Part shown: positions 12,576 through 23,210 of the stretch, piece after piece | Position numbering within the stretch: position 1 is the stretch's first letter | How the letters are laid out: each line of letters begins with the position of its first letter | Source of the DNA: Daphnia carinata | Taxonomy: Eukaryota; Arthropoda; Branchiopoda; Diplostraca; Daphniidae | Length of the DNA stretch: 64,000 nucleotides | Direction of reading: 5' to 3' | Assembly (NCBI RefSeq): GCF_022539665.2 | Contig: NC_081337.1 | Span: 9,214,679 to 9,278,678, forward strand | The notes under the pieces: model-generated | What the model was told of the DNA's origin: nothing | What the model saw: only the letters and a program-made list of their open reading frames with translations | The model's database searches: none | Position numbers and translations under genes: made by a program

Positions 12576-13658
12576 ATGGCACGTTGGTGGTTATGTTCAA
12601 TTATCGTGCTCCTCACCATGTTTTTAAGCATCGTGATCGTGAAAGCTGAACGACACCACAGCGATTCAATTGTTCAACTTTTAAAGGAAAGGGATCAACT
12701 CGAAGTCGCTCATGCCATGCTGAGAAATTACAAAGGTGTGCTCCTGTCGCCATTTTTTTTTTACCTTTCGCTATTTATTTGACGTCTAACCTTTTCCGAT
12801 TTGTAATTTTGGAATATTTGATTGTAGCCAAATTGATGAAATCGCCTTTTAGTGATCATGCCAACAACATGGGTCCTCCTGTTTGGGTTGGGGAAGCACC
12901 GCCAAACGTACTAAATGGGCAGGATGTCTTATGGGTAAGTGACAATGACTTGCTTATTTATTACTACCTGTTGCTAAATTATTAATGGCGACGGCAATGC
13001 ATTCGATTTTAAAGGAGCCGGATATGAACGAAACGTTTACCGACGGGCCCGTAAAACGCACCGGACATTCACATCACATTAATCGATTAGTACGATCTCG
13101 GAACGAGCCCTTATCTGAAGAAATTTGCAAAACAAACAGGTAAACAACGTTTCAGAGTACGCACCTGACTGCAGTGTTAATTAAGTATTTTTTTTTTTAC
13201 GTTCATCGTGTGGGCCAAAGGTACTGGAAACAAATCAACGAGACACGTGACATTTACGGACAAGAAGTGCGGATAGTCCACAGCACAGAATTCCGACAAG
13301 TGTGCTCTATCTATTTATTACATAAACGTCCACTTCATTGTGTTTAATAGCAAGTGCGCACATTATCTTTTCCAGTTTGCTTTCGTTTACGAATGCATCA
13401 GAGAGGGAGAACCATGTTCGGGTATTTCACTATTTCGCTCCCAATTGCAGGCGATTACCAAATTTTAAAACCAATCACTATGCAGGTATATCGGAGCAAC
13501 TGCAATCAACTTGCGAGATGAGGCCTGGTTGGGCCAACATGTTACACGTAAAGCTATCGGCACTCGACGCCAGTTTGGCACCGCAATGGGGTTACGTTGC
13601 CGTGCCACATCACTGTGCCTGTAGAATTTATCCTCGAGTCAACCCATTTATCCCGTAA
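12576..13658 (+). CDS. Spatzle/neurotrophin-like secreted cystine-knot ligand
   Basis: Six exons, 12576-12735, 12828-12934, 13015-13139, 13221-13299, 13376-13421 and 13486-13658, give 229 aa. Residues 1 to about 24 are a signal peptide (MARWWLCSIIVLLTMFLSIV). A pro-region follows with basic stretches (VKRTGHSHH, RLVRSR) that could be furin-type cleavage sites. The C-terminal part has the order of a spatzle knot: EEIC, then a strand ending VYEC, then GEPCSG, QSTCEM, and the final strand YVAVPHHCACRIYP. Spatzle proteins are proteolytically activated Toll-receptor ligands in immunity and development. The final motif has CxC where Drosophila spatzle has CCxC, so one cysteine seems absent. I cannot say which spatzle paralogue it matches. 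An AATAAA at 13720 follows the stop by about 60 nt. Confidence 0.72.
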
Positions 13659-13719
13659 CCACACATTACTTAATTTGATTTTTAAAATTTTTTTCTTCCG
13701 GGCAAAACAAAAAGTGATG

Positions 13720-13725
13720 AATAAA
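13720..13725 (+). terminator. Poly(A) signal AATAAA of the spatzle-like gene
   Basis: Canonical hexamer about 60 nt downstream of the stop codon at 13658, in an A-rich context. Confidence 0.6.
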
Positions 13726-14475
13726 AAAAGATTTCTTCAACGATGCTGTTCCGTTGACAGCCTAATGTAATGGCTTGCCATTTTAACGGCAGCATTCCTC
13801 TCCCCCCTTTATATGTTGTTAATAGATGTTATCCGTTACCTCGTTCTCTGTATAAAAAATCCGAAGAATCAGCTTTGCGTTAAAACACACACTCACGTCT
13901 AATGTTGCAGATGAATATGGTTGTCTGTCTGGGTGCATGAATGTGTGTAAATGTACGTGTGAATTATCGATTTGTTTTCTGCCCTCCCTACAATATGATA
14001 TTTCTAAACATCCTCGCTTATGGTGGTCGATTAAAACCCCTATCAGCTCCTATACGCTCTCATGATTATGATTTATTGTTTGAACATCAGTTTAAAATAA
14101 ACAATACGCAATGAAACGATAAAACTGAATGTGTTAACAAATATGTTGAAATCAAAATAGTTCAAATCAAATAGTTTCTGTTCCACATTTGGAATAAAAC
14201 ACCAACGCAATTTTAAATAGTTCTTCACAAAATAAAAGAGGCAAATTCGGCTCGTTGAATCTTGCCAAGCGATTCCCTAGGAAATGCCTAAGAGTTTGCT
14301 ATTTAAAACCAGAATATCGTACGGTAATGCCTTCGAAAACAAAAAAAAGGTGGATGAAGTCGTGTGCAAGTCGTTGTGACGACAAAGCTAATCGAACAAT
14401 TTGTCAATAGTTCCGCATCAGTGGAGAAACTAGTAGCTCGGTTTATCACCGGAAGTCCTATCCGTTTACATAACA
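13726..14475. other. Non-coding gap before VIT pseudogene copy A
   Basis: AT-rich sequence with no open frame or repeat that I can support as a feature. Confidence 0.4.
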
Positions 14476-15190
14476 ATGAATCAGTGTGGACTATATACTG
14501 AGCACGGTGATCGTGGGCACGTATCGTTGCCTTTAACTGGCGTCTCTGTCGAGTCTCACATCATTTAATTTAGTTGCCAAAGTCCCAAATGAACGCGTCA
14601 AAGGAAACAATCAGCCCATTCAAGCTATGCATGTTTTTTTTAAAGAAAATGGTGCAAGGGACGTTTAAGTTAAGGTTCAATTGACTAACTGGCAAGCCAG
14701 TTGGAATGTAAGCTGGGAAAAAAGAAAACAACTATCACATGTTTTTTACGTGCTCTCCATGTCGGAAAAATTTTAAGCTCTACAACTAACGTTCTCTGTA
14801 GTTAATAAAATTAAATAATTGGAACTTGTGTCAAAAACGCGCAAAGCCAAATTGAAAACCTAGCTGCTGGGGCTAAGATCACCTTCGTGGATGTCACAAA
14901 GTAAAAGAAGTAGGAGGTGAAATTTGATTTTATTTACCGACTACAATCAACCTTCCGTACGCCCCCGTTACATTCCCCAAACGATCGTTCCAGCGCTACA
15001 ACTGGCGTAGTTTCAATCAATTATACTCAAATAGCTTGGACAGTTTTCTTACCAGCAACCTGAAGATTGCATTTGCTTTCCATTGCTAACTAGGGACAGT
15101 CAAACGTATCGGGTGATCGTTGGCGTAGAAATTACAAATGGTTTCAGATACAGTACATTAGATTAATGCGCGTGCCCAAACGACGGATCC
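14476..15190 (+). pseudogene. Decayed VIT-domain (VWA5A-like) gene, copy A
   Basis: Translated pieces in shifting frames follow the VIT domain in order. An ATG at 14476 opens MNQCGLYTEHGDRGHVSLPL and TGVSVESHII, then a stop. A frame change leads to NLVAKV. Further on are NNQPIQAMHVFF, LAAGAKITFVDVTK followed by stops, a frame-shifted FYLPTTINLPYAPV, and near 15106 TYRVIVGVEITNGFRYSTLD. VIT domains occur with von Willebrand A domains in VWA5A, PARP4 and inter-alpha-trypsin-inhibitor heavy chains. Several stops and frame shifts rule out a working product as the sequence stands. Its resemblance to copy B, 3.04 kb downstream, shows common origin. The 3' limit is approximate, and no clear VWA part was found. 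Confidence 0.68.
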
Positions 15191-17514
15191 GTAGAAAAGT
15201 CAAGGGCAAGCCACATTTAAATCATATTTTTAAAATGTCATTGACAATTTTTATGCAAAATTTACAAAAATATAAATTTGCAAGGATAGCTTCGACTTTT
15301 TCTCATGAGGTTTCAAGGTTGACTAAGGTAAAACAGGAATTTACGCACCATTGAACGGAATTTTGTTATGGATTAAGTAGCATCGCAAGTAATAAATAAT
15401 GGGACCATTCTCTTTGCCTCATTGGAAAAACTTCACATTTTAATGGAAAAAAATCACGCAACAGCATCAAAACGCTTTCTACCAGGATTTTCAGGCACTA
15501 TGCGTACGTATGAGTGATATAAGAATGATCTACTTACATTATCCATGTACACAAATTTACTGCAATCGGAACAGATTTCAAGATTGAGGAAACAATTGCC
15601 GTGAGAGGGAGCTATTTATATAGCTAAATGTCTGCTCATTTTAGCGTGTTTATTCAAACTGAAGGAACTTTGATGGATTATGGGGAACTTGTTGACGAAC
15701 CCGTGACAATCGTCTCTGAGGAACCGCATAAAGAAATTGCGTGAAGCTCCACGCGACAGACGGTACTCGCTTTTACGTTCAGACTTTGATGGTTGCCAAA
15801 TTTCGTTTGCACAGATCCCACCTGTTTCCTATGCATTCCCTGTTCATGGCAAGACGCGCATTTTACAAGAATAGGCAGAACACAATTGTAGCGTTTTCTA
15901 CTGGCCGTGTGTCTTTAAAAAAGTTCGCCTTGATCGGTTTTTAATCCTACGGTGTGCTCGCGCTCAGTTGATTCTTAAAATATTCAGTGAAAGCTTATAG
16001 GGGGAAAAAGAATGAAATGAAATGGTTTTTATTATCTTTCGATGCGGTTTTAAAGAAAGGAGGAAAAAAAAAATCGTTCAGTTTCTAATGGAAAAAGTTG
16101 GGGATGCTGACGTCAAGAATGAAATTATGGAGCATGGCTGTTGCTATGGTATAAAACAAGGCGAATCCATTACCAGTTCGCGATAAGAGTGCGCTAACGT
16201 CACACAAAGACTTAGCGTTGCACTTGTTTTTGTTGCCCAAATTAAAATAAAGACTAAAAGAATCCTGCCTTATTAAGAAATCGAGTTTCCCAAACGTGGG
16301 GATGTTTTTTTTTCTTGCTCAATAGCAATCAGTTTTTCAATCCTAGAAAAGATACGCAAAATTCGAAAACCAAGCGTCTCCAAGTGTAAGCTCGACCGAG
16401 TCACAGCACGTCGTTCATTGTCCTTCAATGACGAGGATAAGATTATTAAACCGATCTCTACTCGAAGTTGTGGCTGATCGTTTCCTCTGTGCATCACGCA
16501 CTTACTCAACTTGTGCGCATCGAAATCGAAACTATGAGGCAACAATCACCGCTCGTTTAACTAATTCAAAAGATTGAATGAATGATTGTTTCATGCTTCT
16601 TCTCAAGTTAAGCTCTATTCATAAAATATTTTGTGCGAAGGAGTAACAGAGAAGGAGCTACAGCTTTTCTACCGTCGCATTTGCTATATTGTGAAACACT
16701 AGCAATAAAAGAAAAGCGGAAAAATGGATTCAGTTGTAAGGAATGGCCAATAAAATTTTCTGCACAGAAGAAGTTGAGCTTCTAAACTCTCAAGAGTAAC
16801 TTGGGTGGATTACGCTATAGAATTCATTAGATACAGTTTGCAAGACGTACACACAAGTTTTTTTCATTCAACTGTTATTATCCAGTCAATCTAGAAAATC
16901 TTTTCATTCAAGTGGGTTTTGATATTAACAAAAAGCTTCGAACTTTGAAGAAATGTCGAAGAATATAGTTTGTGATATTTTCTCACATTTTGCAAGTTTC
17001 AAAACGAAAACAATAAAAATCTCGATAAAAATAATTTAAAAATAACAAAACAAAAATCAACTCTACGGATTTTGCCACTCACGACAATTCGTTCACCAAG
17101 ATATCTGTTTTGTTCAGATTAACAGCTCGTGAGCCACATGTAATCATTTAAAATCAAATCGCGAGCTTGCAGAGGTGCCATTCCACGTTTGCGACGAGTT
17201 TGGTCTCATAGTTTGAATTAAGGGGAAAGTTTTGGAAATCTAGGGTCTGTTTAGGGTACTTCAATAGTTGTATGGATTTTTGGGACTTTTTCCTAAATGT
17301 CTTCGCTCCGAACGTTGAAGACGACAACGTGGTGATAAATTCGCTGAAAAAAAACCTTCTCTGTCGTGCCAGTACCGTCCGCTATGTACGTTGTTGTTGA
17401 TTCCTTCGATTTCCTGGTACAAAGATATCTAATCAAGTAGGCCAATCTTTCTTAGTAACAAATGATCAAAATAAAAAATTCAGCGTGCACAGCGCACAAT
17501 TTTTATCAGTTAAA
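15191..17514. other. Non-coding stretch between the two VIT pseudogene copies
   Basis: No gene supported. It may hold unrecognisable remains of the VWA part of copy A, since the family continues with a VWA domain after the VIT domain, but I found no convincing motif. The 90-codon minus-strand frame at 16273-16545 shows no family features. Confidence 0.4.
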
Positions 17515-18135
17515 ATGACGTTCTGCGGATTGCTGACCGTGACCCCATTCCTGTGCCTTTGACTGGCGTATCACTTTGAGTCCAAATCATTGATTTAGCG
17601 GCTAAAGTAACAATTGAACAACGATACGTCAACAGAGAAAATCGGCCCATTGAAACCGTTTATCTTTTCTCGCTAGATGAAGGTATGCCGAGATGTATCT
17701 AGGCCATCTAGTAGTGATATAACAATTTGCTTAGTAGCTCGAACAGGTCAATTTACGGCCCGAAGTTGACGGACGCATTATCGAATGTGTCGCCAAGGAA
17801 ACGGAAGAAGCGCACATGGATTACGAAAAAGCAATTCAAAATGAACACTCGGCTTTTGTGGTTAAAGGAAATATAAGGGATGTGTTCAAGGTAGCCATTT
17901 TGTCTTTAATTGCATTTTTGAATTCCATTCGGGGTCAACAATTAACGGTAAATATCCAATGATCAAGATTAAAGTAGGAAATTTAGCCGCTTGATCGGGT
18001 GCTAAAATCTGCTCGACTTACGACACCGAGCTAAACGCGGAAGCAGGCGAAATTCGATTCGCCGACCACCATCGCGCCTTCTTACGTGCCCTAGTACTGA
18101 TGATCCAAGCATTTATGAAAAGGCCCCTACCGTGA
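17515..18135 (+). pseudogene. Decayed VIT-domain (VWA5A-like) gene, copy B
   Basis: The start MTFCGLLT at 17515 matches VWA5A-type N-termini. A frame shift then leads to DPIPVPLTGVSL, an in-frame TGA, and VQIIDLAAKVTIEQRYVN, with ETVYLFSLDEG ending near 17685 at a GTATGC donor-like site. A second block near 17749-17890 reads EVDGRIIECVAKETEEAHMD, then YEKAIQNEHSAFVVKG and NIRDVFK, ending at GTAGCC. A third block near 17980-18100 reads NLAA, a stop, then TYDTELNAEAGEIRF, and a frame shift before TTIAPSYVP. Exon-intron structure is kept, so this is a DNA-level duplicate and not a processed retrocopy. The coding-like blocks are less eroded than in copy A, which suggests more recent inactivation. 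Confidence 0.78.
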
Positions 18136-21100
18136 TTTTGACGTTAATTTTTGCTTCAAATATTTTGTGTAGTATTTATACAAAATATTTCAATAATGAT
18201 CTTTCTGCCATCTATTTTTGAAATTTCATTTAAGTTAACATTTTGTATGCCAGATGGCGTTCGAAGCTTGTTGACATAAGAACGAAAAAAAAAATGAATT
18301 TAAAAAAAAAGGTAACAAAAAGATGGAAGTTAATTGTGTTTTGGCAGGAATCTGTTGTGGACAATATTAAATCCTTTTTAAAAGGGAAAATCCTGATTTG
18401 CCTCAGTTAGGTCAATTTTTTTCGGTATCATCCAACAGACGTGCACCTTGTTTTTGGTTCCTTTCCTTTCTCTTTGCGGCGCTTCAGACAGATGAATACA
18501 AAACGGCTGTTCGGAACGGACAAATGGGCTTATTATTATTATACATATTCAAAACTTTCGAGGCGATAAGCAGAAGAAAACCGAAATAAGGAGAGAGGGA
18601 AAAAGCCATCGCTCGTAAATCATTTTTCGTTTAAAGAACGTCCGTTTCGTCCTCGGCCTCTCCGCACTGAATACTGAATGGCTGCTTTTCGTTTTTGTTT
18701 TCCTCTTTTATTTCCAGGATATCTCACTCAAACTGCCTTCCAGCGCACCACTCGTGAATATGCCATCTTATTTCAAGACCATTTAACTCACTGTTCCCCG
18801 AATGGTGGCTTCAAACTAACGTCGACGCATTTCAATGTTGCCCCACAGTTTACGAGCTTCACAAAAGGAAATGTTTACGAGCATTGGCCATTAGACAATT
18901 CCCTGACAGCTTTGGCCACTTGACAATAGGCGATTAATTAAAGCTCGAGATAACTAGAATTTTCGCATTAGCGAACAAAATTCGCGTGACAATGGAAAAC
19001 GCGGTGAAATGACATTGCAAAAGCCCTCCCATTTAGTTTTTTTGTTTTAAAGATAAGTCCCAATGCATATCTTTCGAATTGAGCGTGATAGGGTTTAAGT
19101 TCATAAATTTTATTGTTCCAGGTGTTTCATTTCGTTAACAGCTTCCTTCCTTTTGCCTGGAGCGAACGCAATCTTTGACCTTAAACAATCAAGGCCCATC
19201 GCATTTGACGACCGGACGGGATCGTGATTGACACACATATAGAGCGTGATATTCATATCAACCTCAAACTCACGATACAGATCGTCGTGATTGCTCTAAA
19301 GTGCGACTCTATCTCTCACCGTACTCAACTAGAAAGAGGAAAGTGTTGGATTTCACATTTCCGTTTGACTAACAGAATGACCTCTGGCTTGAAATCTTCC
19401 ATCAGATTCCATCACATTTTACGTGGCAGCCGTTACGTGGCGGTCCTGCAAAATGCCGGGATGCAAATGGAGAGGTTTCATCAAAATAGAAACAGAGCAC
19501 AAAAATGCGTCTCTTTAAAAAATTTTTTAAAAAGAACGGTTGGTTGATATGCACGTTGCGTGACGAGCAACCGACCAGAAAAAAGCTAAATGCGGATGAA
19601 AAATGGCAGAAATTGGATCACGAAGACCAGTTTTGTTTAAAATATTCGGTTTTATTCGCCTGAACGCAATGTAAAAAAAAAAAAAAAGATTTCCGTTGGA
19701 CAAGGCCATGCATGGAACAAGTGGTGACTGCATCACGCTGCCTGTTCGACTAACATGACTCCGTGAAAATAGACGAGACTAATACATTTCAAAATCAATC
19801 TGGGGATTGGCTCTTTGAAAAAGAATACCAAAAGAAAATCAACACACAAATCAAAGAGCGTGTAGTGCTGGCAACAGACTGCCGAGTGGGAGTTGTAACG
19901 AGTGTCTGTCTAAATATGGTTTTAAAGAAATGAAACAAACGGACATAAAGACAAAATAGTCGAACGGATTTTATGGCTCTGAGCTGCCAGTTTGATTGTT
20001 CCGATTACGTTCTCAACAGCCACAAGCGGCCCAAATAATCTTTTACTTTGGTGAGCCAGGTTCAATATTGAATCAAAGAGGTATAAGCAGATAAAAATCA
20101 AAACTCGTAAAGAAGATTCGAGAAACTGCTTATGCTCAACGCACAGACAATGAAATTCCCAATGAATGATTAAATCACTATAAAAACAAGGAGGGGACGT
20201 CCTGCTGCCTCTGTGTGTTAACATGCTCGTTTCCCTCATTAATTTTGATTCGATTATTTAATAGTCGTTACGAACGCGAAATAAAACGGCAATGCGGCAT
20301 TCGGGTGTTTTTCTTTTTCCTTGGCATCTTTCTAAATTGAGGCGGGGTTGAGAAAAGTCTTCAATCTATAAGAGACGAATAGAACCTCCTTCCCCACGGA
20401 CACACACACACACACAGACACACAAGCCAACGTGTACACGAAGGCAGAATGTCCATTTAAGGAAACGAAACGTGATGGGGGCTGATTCACCACCTCAGGT
20501 AACTCGGCCATAGCTGTGACAAGCTGCTCTCCCTCTTTCTCGTATTACAACACTAGTTTACAATAAGTCGAATTGAATTTTTGTCCAAAAAGAAAAAAAA
20601 ACTTTCCAGCTAAGGGATGGGCGTCAATTCTCCAAGACACTGTGCAACGATTGTCTGTCAAAATAGAATGAACCCCGGACGGGACAGGTGAAAAAAGAAT
20701 CAGGACCATGATCAAAACAAAATAAAAAATTGTAATGAATATTTATTAGGGCTTTTTTCTTTAGTATTAAATAGGCTGGCGGGTTACATTTTGATGGGCG
20801 CTATTTTTCTCTCTAAAGGTGGAGTAGAACAAAGTCGGCGATCTTTATTCAGCTGATGGGCTTCGTTTGCTTCTCCCCCTTTCGACCTGACTTTTAACGT
20901 TAGCCTGAAATCGAATTCTTATAGCTTTTTTTCCTATGTAGATTTCTACGGCCTAATCTCCGCTCCATCGGACAACTCTAAGAAGAAAAGAGAGATCAAG
21001 AACACGACACGATATTGATCGTATTTATAGGACCGAATGCACGGCACCAATAGAGTTGTACAACAACCAGAGAAAAAAAAATTGAAAAGCAAACTGGAAC

Positions 21101-23210
21101 GTTTACTTATGTTTCAAATGTTGAACAGATTTGTGATACGTTCCTGCCTTTTTTTTTTTACAGTTTACCTGTGTGCTCTCTTTAATCTGCTCTTTATGGT
21201 TATGCAGGACGACCAGGGCGGCAGGAGGGCATGACGTCATTATACTTTTTTGCCTACGGGACTTTTTCTAGAATAAGCCGAGCTTTTGTATTGCAGTCGC
21301 CGTCTCACTCTCTCTTCTCCTCCTCCCGCTCCCTCTTGTGTATTCGTGAGGTTCTTTCTCCATTTCTCTATATGGACAAGAGCTTTTTAGAACCAGCAAG
21401 TGGACGGTGCCAGGTTCAGTTGCAACCGAGTCGTCCTCAAGTGAACATATAACTTTTGCTGGCCTTCTTCCTCTCTCACCTTTTCAATTCTTGACCTCTC
21501 AGCCGCCCTCCAATCACGTCGATCGCATCGCTTTTTTTTACGATTTGTTATTGCTTCGCTTCCTGTGGATTTCCTCCAATCATCAGATCAAGAAAAACAA
21601 AACAAAGGCACCATCTGAAATCGCTCCTTGTTTCAACATCGTGAACGTCCGCGCAACCGCCATTTAAGCCCCCCCCGGTGCCATCGATCCCGACCAACGC
21701 GGAAACTCGAACGATTGACATCGCCGAGTAACCCCATTCTTATTATTTCGTAAGTAGAAACAAAAATGAAAAAAAAACAAAAAATTATCATTTGACCGGT
21801 TCCATTTTGTTTCGTTCTCGTTTCCGAAAAACAACCGATAGTTTAAGAAGCAAAGCAAAATTGTTTAATCATCTCAAGCTGGGCGTTAGCTCTAATCGAA
21901 GGGGCGTTGAGAAATGTTTGGCGAGATGTGTGTGTAGTTGCTGCGACATGTGTATCCGAAAAAGAGAAAATGTTTTAGGAATTTTAGTTTTTTTTTTATT
22001 TACAACCAACGTTATCAGTTACTTGTGTTAAAGCCAGCGTTCAAAACGGCTTTTGATTAGCTACAAGTTGCCTGACCGGCCAAGGCCGATGTTCCCAGTT
22101 ACACTTAGACCTCGGGCGTATTCTATCCTTAGTTTTTTTGAATGATTTACTACAAGCCTCTACGTTTTTCTTAAAGTAGTGAGGGTAAAGAAGATTTCAA
22201 AAGATTTGGTACGATAAAAACAAAATTCTTTAAATCCTGTTTCATTATCCAATAAGTTATAGCCTATCGTGGCCGGACACGTAATGCTCCGATCAGACGA
22301 CACACGTTCCATCGTGTATCATCGGCCGATTCAAATAAGAAGTAAAGAAAAAGAAACTGAGCAACAACAAGTAAAAAAAAAAATATATGCATCCAGAAAA
22401 AATGTAGTCTCATCCTCCCATAATCCATTTACGGTGAATAGTGCAGCTGAAGCATTGAATTTTAAGACTGACAGGTGGAACCAGAACGGTGAATTTCTCT
22501 ACGAAAAAAGTCGGTAGATAAGGAAAAACAGAAAAACGATTTCATCCACAAAAAAAAAATCGACTTCCTGTCCCCGTTTTAAACTTTCTTGTCGAAAACT
22601 AAAAATGATGCCTTTTCAATGGATTTCGTTATCGTGCGTTGAACCCCTCTTTAAAAATGATTTTCGTTTAGAAGCTTTCGTAAGTCGCTCGGTAAATCGT
22701 GAATGTCATCAAGACAAGTTCTTGATAGCAACGGCTCTTTAAAAAAAAAATAAACGGGTGATGCAACCCGTTCTTCCACTTTTTGCAGAAATAAAAAACA
22801 AGCATGGACTGTTGACACGATCAAAGGCGACAGAAGGGGAGTAAAAAAGATTCTCGCATTTGTACGTTTTTGAGTCACGCAAATCAAGCATTTGAAGGCC
22901 GTACAAGTACGATTGCCGTACCCAGTGCGTATTGATCAAACTGCAGACGAAAAAAAAAGGGTTACCAGGACGGGCCATGTAAAAGAATGTACAGGTCGAG
23001 GAAAATGTGTAGGAATGTTCAGGAACGAATGGGGTGGATTATGTCTCTACATCAACTGCATCATAATGTTGAATAATAAGATATTCACGCATCTCAACAT
23101 ACATCTTTCTTTTGTTTCTGTTCTTTTATTTATGATTTGTTTTTTCCCTATTCACGAATCGGACGCGATCGATTAGACAGGAGGAATTTGACAGATCGGC
23201 TATCATCACC
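18136..23210. other. About 5 kb without a recognisable gene
   Basis: Scattered open frames of 60-107 codons on both strands show no domains, no splice-consistent chains and no coding character. The stretch contains a short CA microsatellite and several A/T homopolymers. It probably includes the promoter and 5' UTR of the ODF3-like gene at its right end and otherwise looks like intergenic sequence. Confidence 0.4.
20400..20425. repeat. CA dinucleotide microsatellite
   Basis: A run of CA units interrupted by a GA, directly visible in the sequence. Confidence 0.8.

Noticed and set aside
16273-16545. 90-codon minus-strand frame between the VIT pseudogene copies
   Set aside because: No family features and no splice partners; length is expected by chance in this amount of sequence.
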